A stretch of 44,949 bases of DNA from Pirellula sp. (GCA_025459245.1 JALOQZ010000002.1:1-44949); one strand, 5' to 3'. Shown: positions 1 to 9,144, numbered from the stretch's first letter. Made by a program: numbers and translations. The notes: generated from the letters alone by a model not told the origin.

Positions 1-672
1 GGCAGCCGCTTGAGCTGCAAAACCTTGTCGCTGTGGCGTGACCTTCTCCGTGTAGTTGGAGAGTTGGGCTACGTCGATTCCAACTAGTTCGAATAGCCAT
101 GGAGATATCGCGATCGCGAGGACCATCCCGCATTTGACGATTGTTGTGATGGCTTGAGTCCAGCCTCCCCACACGACTCCGACGATATTCACGACGGTTA
201 AGCAAGCGACGATCGAAATCGCAGCGACGACAGACGAGACGATGTCGATACTCCAACCACCGAAGTGAGCGACCGATGCGACGCAAACAACAGCGAGCGC
301 ACCGGTGGAGGCTGGGCGGGCGAACAGGAATTCTTGCCATCCAAAGAGAAAGGCTACCCAGCGCCCATAGGCTTGTTTGAGGTAAACATAGAGCCCGCCG
401 GCCTGCGGGTGCATCGACGAGAGTTCGGCCAAGCAGAATCCACCGAGAATGCAAAGGGCGGCACCGATGAGCCAGATGGCGATGATGAGAGGGAATGAGC
501 CTGCATCCGCTGCAATACGACCGGGTTTGACAAAGATTCCTGAGCCGATTGTATTGCCGATCACAACCGCGATGGCCATCCATAGACCCAAATCGCGTTT
601 TAAGGTCGTGGTTGCGATCGGGGCAGGGGAGGGCAGGGGAGGGCGAGCCATATTTGTCGGTCTGGATTCCAT
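1..672 (-). CDS. APC-family amino acid permease, N-terminal part (runs off the left edge)
   Basis: I translated this from the reverse strand; the ORF track omits it because it has no stop inside the window. The 224 visible codons start MESRPTN and continue into a first membrane helix with 'GNTIGSGIF', the unwound TM1 substrate-binding motif of APC/LAT-type amino acid transporters. Further hydrophobic helices follow, including 'PLIIAIWLIGAALCILGG' and then 'ELSSMHPQAGGLYVYL', which is typical of TM3 in this superfamily. It should import or exchange amino acids across the inner membrane; the substrate cannot be told. The N-terminal tail 'RPPLPSPAP' is encoded by a cluster of GGGNAGGG motifs read on the opposite strand. 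A second ATG at 651 would exclude only seven residues. The C-terminal half lies outside the window. It is 26 bp downstream of the FAD/Fe-S dehydrogenase gene and may share its transcript. Confidence 0.88.
   Translation of the reverse strand, partial: MESRPTNMARPPLPSPAPIATTTLKRDLGLWMAIAVVIGNTIGSGIFVKPGRIAADAGSFPLIIAIWLIGAALCILGGFCLAELSSMHPQAGGLYVYLKQAYGRWVAFLFGWQEFLFARPASTGALAVVCVASVAHFGGWSIDIVSSVVAAISIVACLTVVNIVGVVWGGWTQAITTIVKCGMVLAIAISPWLFELVGIDVAQLSNYTEKVTPQRQGFAAQAAA
621..643 (+). repeat. Four overlapping KOPS-like GGGNAGGG motifs, plus strand
   Basis: GGGCAGGG and GGGGAGGG alternate with a 5-bp step (starts 621, 626, 631, 636). The cluster lies in the 5' coding region of the permease. 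Five G-tracts with 1-2 nt gaps also make this a canonical G-quadruplex candidate. It points rightward, toward the proposed dif. Confidence 0.7.
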
Positions 673-698
673 GGTGCAGTCGATTGTTCTGACGAAGG

Positions 699-3600
699 TT
701 AAAGAACCGAGAGACCTTCGTTACGACGCTGAATCCATTGTTTAACCTCTGGCAGTTTGCCGTAGGCATAAGCCATGAGCGCGATGGGGTGGACGGTCGG
801 TTTGTCGGTCCCTTGTTCCATTTGCAATTTGCACGCGGCGCATTCCGTGCTGCCGATTTGTGCCGTGGACGTTTGGGTCGTGCTGATCAAATTCCAACCA
901 ACGCGAAGAGAGGTTCGATACGTTTGACGCCGCATGCCATAAGTGCCTGCCATGCCGCTGCAGCCCGCGTTGGCATTCGTCACTGTGACCCCCGGTATGA
1001 GGTCGAGCAAGCGGAGCCCGGAATGTTCCGAGTCGATCGCTTTGAGGTGGCAGGGCGTATGATACAGGATGGAAGTGGAGAGAGGTTTAAAATCCAGTTC
1101 CAATTCATTTCTTTGATGCAGCTGCCACAGGTACTGCCCCGCCTCCCATGCGTGATTCGCAACGAGTTTGGCGTCGTCGTTGTCGAGTATGCTGACGTAT
1201 TCGTTTTTGAGGCACAGGATCGCCGTTGGTTCCGTACTGACGATTTCATAGCCTTGACGGACCGCTTCCGCGAGCTGCCTGATCTGCGGACCGATCCATT
1301 TTCGAACTTGCTCGATATCCCCCATGGCGATCCGCGTCATCCAAGTCACCGTTTGCCAGGTCGGCACATAGACCTCGACATTTTGATGCTGCATCACGGC
1401 AACAAACGCCATACCGAGGAGTGGATTGTTCCAGTTGGCGTATTGATCAACCAAGTAAAGGATTTTGCGACCGCCCCCTCGATTGGGCCGGGTCAGCCGA
1501 TTCTTTGAAGCCCAACGCAGGAACGGCTGTTTAGCGAATCCGGGTAACCTCCGGCCTTGAGCAATACCAGTCGATTTTTCCAGGAGCCAGCGGGCTGAGC
1601 CATTTTCTAAAGCCCAGTTCGAGATCGCAGGCAGTTTGGATGCGAGCGAGCTCAGCAAATCGATACGGGAAAGGAGTCGATCGCTCCAACGCAATCCATT
1701 CATCGCCGTATATTGCGATTTGAGCTCAAGCACCAGTTTGGGAATGTCGACCGACGCAGGGCACTCGATCCGGCACTGATGGCAATGAAAGCAAAGATCG
1801 GCGATAGCTCGCAAATCATCGCCTTCCAATGCTGTCGACGGAATACCGCCGGTCAAAAGTCCACGTACCAAGTTGGCCTTCGATCTTGGAGAAGCCTCTT
1901 CGCTTCTCGTAGCTCGAAACATGGGGCACATTCGTTCGCTGGGGGCCGTGGTTCGACAACGTCCGCAACCATTGCACGAGTCGGCTACTTCTTGAATCGA
2001 TTCGCTTTCCGAGCCCCAGCGCAAAATGGGAAGCAGGGAAGGGCGTTTCGAAATCGATTCCGGTAGAGAGGCTGGCTCGGACTCGGGTGCACCTATTGGT
2101 TCGCTTTCGGCAGATTCGATCAAAGATGCGTGGTGAGACGCGGAGCCTCGCAAGTTATCGGTAATCTTCTGCGCAGAATCGGTGATGAGTTTGCCTGGGT
2201 TCAAGATCCCGTCTGGATCAAAGATCTGTTTGACTTGCCGGCAAATAGGGTATAGCTCGCCAAGCTGTTGACGCAAGTAATAGCTACGACTGAGCCCGAC
2301 GGCATGCTCGCCTGAAATAACACCACGATACTCAATCACCTTTTCAACCAATCGATCTGCGATGCGTTGCATACGAAGTACGTCATCTGCGGAGTTGGGG
2401 TCGAGAAACGGACGCAGGTGAAGATGGCCATGCGCGGCGTGAGCGAAAAGCGCTCCCGTTACTCTCTCCGCTTTGAGTGCGTTTTGAACATCGACGACAA
2501 ACTCCGGCAACCGGTCAGGGGGCACTGCAAGGTCTTCCACAAAGGGAAGCGGTCTAGCTAAACTTTTCAGGCGATAGAGACGAGGGATGACACGTCGGCT
2601 AAGCTTCCAAATAAAGTCCCGTTCATTGTCGTCCAAGATGATTCGGGATTGAAGCGTGGTGGGGGCTCTCCTGACGATCCGCTGCGTGAGGCTGGTCAAT
2701 CGATTTCTTACTTCGTGAGCATCCTCCCCGTGATGCTCGATCAGGAGCAATGCCTCGGCTCCCCTCGGCAGCATCGACTCGTAACGCGTGTCGATGTCGC
2801 GCGCGATTTCGATCAGCCGCCGATCCATCAAGTCGCAAGCAGCAACCTTGTCTCGACGCGCTTCCGCTGCCGCCTTCACCGCCAACTCGAGCCGATCGAA
2901 GAAAAGGAGCACCACGCCGCGGGACTCCGGCATCGGTTGGACTTGCAAGAGAAGCTCCGTGAGCACGGACAAGGTTCCTTCCGCACCCGATTGTAAACGA
3001 GCGAGGTTTACCGTTTCGTGATCGCTTACATCCAGTCGATATCCGCATCCTCTCGCAACTCCTCGCCAGGGTGGATTTTTGATCGCGGCTCGGTTCGCCC
3101 AAAGCGTCGATCCGACTTCGGCTGCTAGCTGATCCAGACGCGGGTCTCCGGAGTCGGGACGTGACCAGCGATGATTTCCTAGGCGTACTTTTGAGCCATC
3201 AGCAAGGACTGCGGCCGCTTCTAAAAGGGATTCGCCGGCGGTGCCATATCGAAGAAAGTGACTCCCCAGCGAGTCGATGGCGACGACGCTTCCTATTGTG
3301 GTGACCGATCGTGTTGCGGGATCGGGGCCGAACACGAGCCGCTGCTTGGCAAGTGCCCGGTTGAGCTCTGCGAGCGGAAGCCCTGGTTGAACTCTTACCG
3401 TTTCTGTATCGCGATCCAGCTTGATCAACCTGCGCATGAAGCGAGAGAAGTCGATGACAATTCCTGGCCCGATCGCTTGACCCGCATGCCCCGTTCCTCC
3501 CCCGCGCGGCAGGATGGGAAGCGAATTCTCATGCGCATAGCGAACGCACTGCGCGACGTCCTCCTCGTGCCGTGGCCTAACGACGGCGATGGGAGAAATC

Positions 3601-3713
3601 TGGTAAAGGCTCGCGTCGGTCGCATACATGTGCGTATGCAACGGGTTGCAGAAAACTTCGCCGTCCAACGCCCCGCGCAAGTCGGCTTCGATTCTCGTTT
3701 GTTCGGCATCCAT
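699..3713 (-). CDS. FAD-linked oxidase / Fe-S (CCG-domain) fusion, YdiJ-like D-2-hydroxyacid dehydrogenase
   Basis: This 1004-residue protein is close in length to E. coli YdiJ (about 1018), a D-2-hydroxyglutarate dehydrogenase, and has the same layout. The N-terminal FAD_binding_4 domain holds 'PRGGGTGHAGQAI', the FAD pyrophosphate loop. The FAD-oxidase C domain follows, with 'HAAHGHLHLRP' (metal/substrate histidines), 'GEHAVGLSR' and 'DPDGILNPGK'. A ferredoxin-like pair of clusters comes next: CNGCGRCRTT...CP and CFHCHQCRIECP. Two CCG-type half-motifs close the protein ('TPCHLK...GCSGMAGTYG' and 'ECAACKLQ'). It likely oxidises a D-2-hydroxyacid and passes electrons through its Fe-S centres to a quinone or other carrier. 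The exact substrate (2-hydroxyglutarate, lactate or glycolate) is not decided by the sequence. It follows the membrane kinase gene by 26 bp on the same strand. Confidence 0.9.
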   Translation of the reverse strand: MDAEQTRIEADLRGALDGEVFCNPLHTHMYATDASLYQISPIAVVRPRHEEDVAQCVRYAHENSLPILPRGGGTGHAGQAIGPGIVIDFSRFMRRLIKLDRDTETVRVQPGLPLAELNRALAKQRLVFGPDPATRSVTTIGSVVAIDSLGSHFLRYGTAGESLLEAAAVLADGSKVRLGNHRWSRPDSGDPRLDQLAAEVGSTLWANRAAIKNPPWRGVARGCGYRLDVSDHETVNLARLQSGAEGTLSVLTELLLQVQPMPESRGVVLLFFDRLELAVKAAAEARRDKVAACDLMDRRLIEIARDIDTRYESMLPRGAEALLLIEHHGEDAHEVRNRLTSLTQRIVRRAPTTLQSRIILDDNERDFIWKLSRRVIPRLYRLKSLARPLPFVEDLAVPPDRLPEFVVDVQNALKAERVTGALFAHAAHGHLHLRPFLDPNSADDVLRMQRIADRLVEKVIEYRGVISGEHAVGLSRSYYLRQQLGELYPICRQVKQIFDPDGILNPGKLITDSAQKITDNLRGSASHHASLIESAESEPIGAPESEPASLPESISKRPSLLPILRWGSESESIQEVADSCNGCGRCRTTAPSERMCPMFRATRSEEASPRSKANLVRGLLTGGIPSTALEGDDLRAIADLCFHCHQCRIECPASVDIPKLVLELKSQYTAMNGLRWSDRLLSRIDLLSSLASKLPAISNWALENGSARWLLEKSTGIAQGRRLPGFAKQPFLRWASKNRLTRPNRGGGRKILYLVDQYANWNNPLLGMAFVAVMQHQNVEVYVPTWQTVTWMTRIAMGDIEQVRKWIGPQIRQLAEAVRQGYEIVSTEPTAILCLKNEYVSILDNDDAKLVANHAWEAGQYLWQLHQRNELELDFKPLSTSILYHTPCHLKAIDSEHSGLRLLDLIPGVTVTNANAGCSGMAGTYGMRRQTYRTSLRVGWNLISTTQTSTAQIGSTECAACKLQMEQGTDKPTVHPIALMAYAYGKLPEVKQWIQRRNEGLSVL
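2036..2043 (+). repeat. KOPS-like GGGAAGGG, plus strand
   Basis: A single copy inside the YdiJ-like gene. It may be background on its own, but it has the orientation of every other left-side copy except one. Confidence 0.4.
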
Positions 3714-3739
3714 TCAGTGACCTGCGACTCGTTTGCCTA

Positions 3740-5410
3740 TCATCCGTGACTGGTTTGGTAGTGGGTGCAGTTGCATGTCCACCACTGGGAAGCCTGTTTC
3801 TGATTCCATTCGTTGGCTTCGGGCAGCTCCTCAAGCGCGCTCAGCAACTCCTGAGCGGACTGGAAACGATCCTTTGGCTCCTTCGCTAAACAACGGAGAA
3901 CCAAGTTATCCAGTTCTAAGGAGATAGGAGCAGCGCCAGGTTTTCGATGCGTCGAAGGTGCAGTCGGTTGTTCATGGATGTGAGACAACAGCACTTTCAG
4001 CGTCGGTCCTGACTGGAAAGGAGGCTTGCCTGTAAGGACAAAGAATGCGACGCCACCAAGGGAGTAAATGTCGGATCGATGGTCGGGTTGCGTTTCCCCC
4101 AACGCTTGTTCCGGTGACATGTAAAGAGGGGAGCCGGTCAAGGAGCCGACGACGGTTAAATCGGGTTCGGCTGGCTCGTTCACAGAGGTGGTCAGCGGTT
4201 TGGCAAGACCGAAGTCAAGCAGCTTTACGACGTCGTAGGCTCCCCCAAGCTCGGTGACCATGATGTTGGCCGGCTTGATGTCGCGGTGAATGAGGCCGAT
4301 TCCATGGGCCTCGATCAACGCATTGCAAACTTGCTTGAGCAGATAGACGGCTCTTCCCGGCGAGAGAGGACCGCGTCGTTTGACTAACTCATGCAAGCTG
4401 AGACCGGTCAAGTACTCCATAACGTAGTAGAACTTGCCATCTGCGGTACGGCCGTAATCGAAAATCGAAACACTGTTCCAGTGAGTCAGTCGCGAGGTGG
4501 TGCGGACCTCGCGTTCAAAGCGAGCGATAGCTTTGGGATCTCCCGCTTTTTCGGGACGAATCACTTTGATCGCACAAGGCCGCTTCATCAATCGATGCTC
4601 GGCCAAGTACACATCACCCATACCTCCCGAGCCTATTTTTTCCTTCAATTTGTAGCGACCAAGCTCCTTCGCTTCGTGGGCTCTCTCGCGCAAGTAGGAA
4701 ATCATGCGAACGCTAGAGACACCGACGAAGATCGTCGCGATAAGCACCAGTACCATCTCGACCATACTCGAGGGGTCAAACCAGATCGCAGCCCGAACGT
4801 CGGGATGCAACACGACTGCCGCGATCGTCGCAAAGACCGGGAACAAGGCCATCGAGACACTGGCCCACAAGATGACCCACCACGAACGCGGTACGAAAAT
4901 GGAATACGTGAAAATGAGGATCAGCCATCCCCCCATCGGCATCTGAGGAATCAGACTGAAGTATTGGGCGATGAAGACGATTTCCAGATAGTGGAGGACT
5001 GCAAAGAAACTAGCAGGAAGTCCAAAAATGGCGAGTTCGCACCAGCGAAGACAACGGCAAGTCGCTGCTGGGACTCGATATAGCCAGATACCCATTCCGA
5101 CCAAGGCGATAGCGGTAAAGATCTCGAGAACGATGAATTCCCATCCCAGATGCTGTTCTGTCGACGTAACTTCGCGGAGCACTGTCCAAACAGCAAAGAT
5201 TGCCGCTCCGAAACCAAGAGCTAGCGCTCCGCCCGCCAAACGAGTTTGAAGCAACCCGTTCGCACCTTGCGTTTCTCCCGTATCCCCTTCTTGGAGCTCG
5301 ATTCCAATGGGCGTCTTCGAATCAACCTCCGGGCGAGAGGGGATCGCAAAAGGACTATTAGCATCCAGGGTGATGTCGTCGTGATCTGTCGGGGCAATCC
5401 AGGTGCTCAA
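3740..5410 (-). CDS. Membrane Ser/Thr protein kinase with N-terminal multi-helix membrane region
   Basis: 556 residues. About six hydrophobic helices occupy roughly residues 57-236 (for example 'ALALGFGAAIFAVW' and 'MVLVLIATIFVGV'). A Hanks-type kinase domain spans about 252 to 520: G-loop 'IGSGGMGDVY', the VAIK-equivalent 'CAIKVI', catalytic loop 'HRDIKPANI', 'DFGLAKP', 'GSPLYMSPEQ' and 'SDIYSLGG'. All key catalytic residues are present, so it should be active at the cytoplasmic face. In many bacterial kinases the sensor is C-terminal after one helix; here the membrane part comes first, so the signal may be sensed in or by the membrane. The neighbours are a J-protein gene 37 bp upstream and the dehydrogenase 26 bp downstream, all on the minus strand, so the three may be co-transcribed. 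Substrates are unknown. Confidence 0.92.
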   Translation of the reverse strand: MSTWIAPTDHDDITLDANSPFAIPSRPEVDSKTPIGIELQEGDTGETQGANGLLQTRLAGGALALGFGAAIFAVWTVLREVTSTEQHLGWEFIVLEIFTAIALVGMGIWLYRVPAATCRCLRWCELAIFGLPASFFAVLHYLEIVFIAQYFSLIPQMPMGGWLILIFTYSIFVPRSWWVILWASVSMALFPVFATIAAVVLHPDVRAAIWFDPSSMVEMVLVLIATIFVGVSSVRMISYLRERAHEAKELGRYKLKEKIGSGGMGDVYLAEHRLMKRPCAIKVIRPEKAGDPKAIARFEREVRTTSRLTHWNSVSIFDYGRTADGKFYYVMEYLTGLSLHELVKRRGPLSPGRAVYLLKQVCNALIEAHGIGLIHRDIKPANIMVTELGGAYDVVKLLDFGLAKPLTTSVNEPAEPDLTVVGSLTGSPLYMSPEQALGETQPDHRSDIYSLGGVAFFVLTGKPPFQSGPTLKVLLSHIHEQPTAPSTHRKPGAAPISLELDNLVLRCLAKEPKDRFQSAQELLSALEELPEANEWNQKQASQWWTCNCTHYQTSHG

Positions 5411-5447
5411 GCCTCACCTATCGCAGTGGGGAAATACGGAACTTGAA

Positions 5448-6344
5448 TTAGAGCTGCACTCCCTCTCGCACTGGTTTGGTGTAACCGAGTTGAAGCTCCG
5501 GCAAAAATTGGCTTATACCTGCGGGCATATTGTCGGGCAATTTGATCATTAATTCAACGAGCATATCGCCAGCATTTCCATCACTTCCCTTCAAACCTTG
5601 CCCTTTGAGCCGAAGCTTTTTGCCGCTGCTGCTCATCGGAGGGATCGTGAGCGAGATCACGCCCGATGGTGTTTGTACGTCTATCCTCGCACCTTGGATC
5701 GCTTCCAGAAGCGAAATTGGTAGCTTCAGTTCGATGTTCTTGCCTGCAAGCTTGTAATGCGGATTGGTCTCCGCGTGGACCGTTAGCAGGAGATCGCCCG
5801 GTTTTCCCCCGTGTACCGACTGACCTCGCCCTCGTAGCCGGATCTTTTTTCCAGGCTCGATCCCGGCCGGAATCTTGACGTTGATGGCCTCCGTTTTGCC
5901 ATTGGTGTTGAGGTGAATCTGTGTTTCACCACCTTGTAACAATGTCCGAAGAGGGACAAAGATTTCGGCGGATACATCGGCGCCTTTGGCGGGTCGCCGG
6001 GAACGGCCACCACCGAATTGGCCAAAAATGCTACTGAAATCGACGGGGGTGCCACCGCCACCGAAGATGTCGCCGAAATCGAATCCTTGAGCGCCACCCC
6101 CCCCAAAGGGATTGGGGCCCATTTGTTCATAGCCAGCACCAAACTGATCGTACTTGGCTCGCTTTTCAGGGTCGTTTAGACAGTCGTAAGCGGATTGAAT
6201 CTCTTGAAAACGCTTTTTGGCACCTTTGTCGTCGGGATTCAAGTCCGGGTGGTGCTGGCGCGCGAGCTTCCGGTAGGCCTTGGTGATCTCCTCCGCTGAC
6301 GCTGCTTTTTCGACTCCAAGTATCTTGTAATAATCCTCTGCCAT
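5448..6344 (-). CDS. CbpA/DnaJ-type (class B) J-domain co-chaperone
   Basis: The ORF track starts this at 6518, but J-proteins begin exactly at 'MAEDYYKILGV', so I place the start at 6344, giving 298 residues (E. coli CbpA is about 306). The J domain (residues 1-70) has the HPD triad in 'RQHHPDLNP'. A Gly/Phe-rich linker follows ('FGGGGAQGFDFGDIFGGGG'), then two C-terminal beta-sandwich client-binding domains ('IPAGIEPGKKIRLRGRG', 'LKGQGLKG'). There is no CxxCxGxG zinc region, which excludes canonical DnaJ. It should stimulate DnaK ATPase and deliver clients. The discarded 58-residue extension is Pro-rich and is partly encoded by a KOPS-like cluster. Confidence 0.93.
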   Translation of the reverse strand: MAEDYYKILGVEKAASAEEITKAYRKLARQHHPDLNPDDKGAKKRFQEIQSAYDCLNDPEKRAKYDQFGAGYEQMGPNPFGGGGAQGFDFGDIFGGGGTPVDFSSIFGQFGGGRSRRPAKGADVSAEIFVPLRTLLQGGETQIHLNTNGKTEAINVKIPAGIEPGKKIRLRGRGQSVHGGKPGDLLLTVHAETNPHYKLAGKNIELKLPISLLEAIQGARIDVQTPSGVISLTIPPMSSSGKKLRLKGQGLKGSDGNAGDMLVELMIKLPDNMPAGISQFLPELQLGYTKPVREGVQL

Positions 6345-6440
6345 ATCCAATTCCAAGCTGTCAAATCGGCTGTGTATGCAATGATCCGAGCCGCCAGGAG
6401 CAAATTGTCGGCCAAATCTAACCGGTCCATGCAAAAACGA

Positions 6441-6453
6441 GGGAAGGGCAGGG
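6441..6453 (+). repeat. Two overlapping KOPS-like motifs, plus strand
   Basis: GGGAAGGG at 6441 overlaps GGGCAGGG at 6446 with the 5-bp step seen elsewhere. They lie in the 149-bp gap between the beta-CASP gene and the J-protein gene. Confidence 0.6.
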
Positions 6454-6493
6454 GGGGCTGCCGAGGATGGAGCCCGCCAGTCAACCGTCTCGT

Positions 6494-7855
6494 CTAGTCG
6501 AGCGGCTCGTCCTGCCAAGTGACGACGTACCCCAACGCGGAGAGTTTCTCAGCCAAAGCCGACTTGGCAGGTTCTTCACCGTGAACAAGCCGGATTTCGC
6601 GAGGCTTTACCGGAATATTTTCGACAAATCGTATCAGATCGCTTTGATCGGCGTGGGCCGAATAGCCGCTGAGGGTGTGAGTCTTGGCTTTGACGTGCAA
6701 ATCCATGTTGTCGAAATGGATGCTGCATTTTCCTTCCGAACATTCCTGGATCGAACGCCCTGGAGTCCCGATCGCTTGATAGCCGACAAAGACGACATCG
6801 GTGTTTTCGCGCCCCAGGAAGGCTTTCAAGTAATCGACTACCCTACCACCTGTGCACATGCCACTGCCGGCGATCACAATGGCCGGTTTCTTGGATTTCA
6901 GCAAGTGGGTGACTGCTTCTCGGTGATCTGCTCCAGAGTCGATTTGAACCAGGTTGTTGAAGACCAACGGCTGGCTGTCGACCGACAAGACTTCCCAAGC
7001 CTCTTCGTCCCAGTATTCCTGCATCGCATCGTAGATATCGGTTAGCTTGATCGCCAACGGAGAGTCGACAATGATGTCGATGTTCTTCAGTAGGGAGCAG
7101 TTCATCTTGTGACCGATCTCTTCCAAGATCTTGTTCAGCTCGTAGAGCAATTCTTGTGTACGCCCCAAACTGAATGCGGGGATTATGGTCACGCCGCTAT
7201 TCGAAATGGTCTCGCATAAAATCGATTCCAACCGTTGAATACGAGTCTCTCGGCCTTCATGAATCCGGTCTCCATATGTGCTCTCCAGGACCAGATAGTC
7301 CGCTCGTTCGGGGCTGACGGGATCCTTCAAAATCGGCGTGCAACGGGAACCGAGATCGCCGCTGAAGACGGTGCGTTCGCCGTCGTGATCGACTTCGATA
7401 TAGGCAGAGCCCAATATGTGGCCTGCTTGCTGAAACCGAATCTTGGTCCCATGTCCAAGCTCGATCCACTCGTGGTAAAGGCAGGGGTGGATGTGGCGTT
7501 TTAAGTCTTCCAAAAAGGATTTGATCACCTGGCGATTGCGCGTGATTCCGAGCCGCATGGCATCTTCAAGCATGATTGGAATCAGCTTGGCGGTCGGGAC
7601 GGTGCAGTAGATTGGTTTATTGAAACCCGCTTCCATTAAGTAAGGGATTCTTCCGATGTGATCGATGTGGACGTGGGTGAGCAGCAAAGCATCGATCCCA
7701 TCCAATGGAAAATCGATCTCCATCGATTCTCTTTTTCGCGCATCTGCTCCCTGGAACATGCCACAATCGACCAGTAACGAGCGATCGTTATTGAAGAACA
7801 ATTGATGGCACGAACCGGTTACACCCGTATGGCCGCCGTGATGGACAATTCGCAT
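6494..7855 (-). CDS. MBL-fold / beta-CASP metallohydrolase, probable RNA-processing exonuclease
   Basis: 453 residues, full length for the CPSF73-like bacterial family. Zinc-ligand motifs of the metallo-beta-lactamase fold are visible: 'THVHIDHIGR' (HxHxDH), 'GHILGSAYI' and 'FSGDLGS'. A beta-CASP cap follows with 'ESTYGDR', 'PAFSLGRTQELLYEL' and 'GSGMCTGGR', then the RMMBL region 'GYSAHADQSDL' and a final 'VHGE'. Such proteins cleave or trim RNA, so a ribonuclease role is likely, but no substrate-specificity element is visible. It starts divergently from the lipoprotein gene; the shared gap from 7856 to 8124 should hold promoters for both. I chose the first ATG because the fold begins right there ('MRIVHHGGHTGVTGS'). 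Confidence 0.9.
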   Translation of the reverse strand: MRIVHHGGHTGVTGSCHQLFFNNDRSLLVDCGMFQGADARKRESMEIDFPLDGIDALLLTHVHIDHIGRIPYLMEAGFNKPIYCTVPTAKLIPIMLEDAMRLGITRNRQVIKSFLEDLKRHIHPCLYHEWIELGHGTKIRFQQAGHILGSAYIEVDHDGERTVFSGDLGSRCTPILKDPVSPERADYLVLESTYGDRIHEGRETRIQRLESILCETISNSGVTIIPAFSLGRTQELLYELNKILEEIGHKMNCSLLKNIDIIVDSPLAIKLTDIYDAMQEYWDEEAWEVLSVDSQPLVFNNLVQIDSGADHREAVTHLLKSKKPAIVIAGSGMCTGGRVVDYLKAFLGRENTDVVFVGYQAIGTPGRSIQECSEGKCSIHFDNMDLHVKAKTHTLSGYSAHADQSDLIRFVENIPVKPREIRLVHGEEPAKSALAEKLSALGYVVTWQDEPLD

Positions 7856-8088
7856 GTTTCTTGCATTTCGGTTGTGGGAGGGAAGAGAGGACAGTGTCCG
7901 TTCTCAGTCTAGTTGGATCGGACGGATTTCGGGGATAGGCACATCTTTTCCCGATTGAAAACGACTTAGTTTGCCCAGTCTGCTCATTTTGTCTTTAGGG
8001 GCAGAGGCTCTCGGGCTATTCTCCCCCCAGCGATTGAAGGTCGCTGAATTACAGTATGTCCGTTTCCTCCACCGGCCCCCATTCCTTT

Positions 8089-8096
8089 CCCTTCCC
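8089..8096 (-). repeat. KOPS-like motif in the unexpected orientation
   Basis: CCCTTCCC on the plus strand is the only minus-strand copy left of the proposed terminus. It sits in a pyrimidine-rich tract upstream of the lipoprotein start and may be chance. Confidence 0.3.
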
Positions 8097-8124
8097 CCCA
8101 TCCATCTTCCCATCCAGGTTGTCG

Positions 8125-9003
8125 ATGATACGGTTTGTTCTTGAGAAAGGTCCAAATCGCTATCTGTTTGTTTGGGCATTGCTGCTGGGTCTATTAGAGG
8201 CCGTCGCAGGTTGCGGGACCACCAAATCGTTTACGGCCACGGAACAGCTTTTGATGTCCGACGCGGTCGACTCCACCATTTCCAAGATGGACTTTCGGCC
8301 GTTGACCGGTCACAAGGTCTTTCTCGACACGACCTATGTATCGGCTGCAGGGAAGGTGATTCCTGGTGTTCCGATGCCAGCCAATTTGGTTACCTCGGAT
8401 TATATTATCAGCGGACTGCGGCAGCAGATGACTGCGGCCGGTTGCATGCTGGTCGATTCTCGCGATGCCGCGGAAATTATCTGCGAAGCTCGGTGCGGGG
8501 CGCTCGGAACCGATGGCCACAGCGTCATTTACGGGATGCCGGCCAACAATATCTTCGCGAATGCTTCAAATGTGATTCCAGGTTCGCCGACTTTGCCCAC
8601 CATCCCGGAGATCTCGGTGGCAAAACGAGAGATGAAGAGCGCCGCCGCGAAAGTTTCGGTCTTTGCGTACGATCGCGAAACACGCGAACCGATCTGGCAA
8701 TCGGGTATTGCGCAAGCGGGAAGCAGTGCGCGAGACACTTGGATTCTTGGTGTCGGACCTCTTCAGTACGGAACGATCTATGGTGGGACGCGTTTCGCAG
8801 GGAAGCGAATCAAGCAGCAAGCGGGGGGAGCAGCCAGGTCCGAAGTAGCGATTCATCCCAATGGGGTGGATCATCGGGGTGGCTTTTTGTTCGCAAACCG
8901 AATTTTCGGTCGAAAGTTAGAGGAGCAACCCAAAATGGATGGCTCATCGGGTACCCCCCCGACGATGACTGCAACGACGGACACCAATCCGTCTCTCCGA
9001 TAG
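8125..9003 (+). CDS. Predicted lipoprotein of unknown function (possibly DUF6655-like)
   Basis: I moved the start from 8056 to the ATG at 8125, because that places a short charged n-region and a hydrophobic stretch ('YLFVWALLLGLLEAVAGC') before a lipobox ending V-A-G-C; the protein is then 292 residues. After the Cys comes 'GTTKSFTATEQLLMSDAVD', which I associate with a planctomycete DUF (DUF6655, from memory only). The body is a mixed alpha/beta domain without recognisable catalytic motifs, and the C-terminus is low complexity. It should be anchored to a membrane on the periplasmic side. The gene stands alone between the beta-CASP gene and the LuxR-type gene. Confidence 0.75.
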   Translation: MIRFVLEKGPNRYLFVWALLLGLLEAVAGCGTTKSFTATEQLLMSDAVDSTISKMDFRPLTGHKVFLDTTYVSAAGKVIPGVPMPANLVTSDYIISGLRQQMTAAGCMLVDSRDAAEIICEARCGALGTDGHSVIYGMPANNIFANASNVIPGSPTLPTIPEISVAKREMKSAAAKVSVFAYDRETREPIWQSGIAQAGSSARDTWILGVGPLQYGTIYGGTRFAGKRIKQQAGGAARSEVAIHPNGVDHRGGFLFANRIFGRKLEEQPKMDGSSGTPPTMTATTDTNPSLR

Positions 9004-9144
9004 GGCGAGTTCGGTTTTATTTTTACTTGACATGGAGCGCACTTCGTCGTTAAGGTTTCTTTGTGTTGGTTAACGCGCCTTTGTTCTCCGCCTCCTCTCA
9101 CTCGAAAACAGCGCCCGTCCCACCCTAATTGGTCGAGGTCAAGA

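Noticed and set aside
738-1508. Plus-strand ORF of 256 codons and other long plus-strand ORFs within 699-3713
   Set aside because: Shadow frames of the FAD/Fe-S dehydrogenase, with no recognisable domain.
6345-6518. 58-residue extension of the J-protein
   Set aside because: J domains begin at MAEDYYKILGV; the extension is Pro-rich and partly motif-derived.
7904-8179. Minus-strand ORF of 91 codons upstream of the beta-CASP gene
   Set aside because: Overlaps the lipoprotein start and a divergent promoter region, no recognisable feature.
8172-9053. Plus-strand ORF of 293 codons overlapping the lipoprotein gene
   Set aside because: Low-quality composition, Arg- and Trp-rich; the lipoprotein frame has a signal and lipobox.
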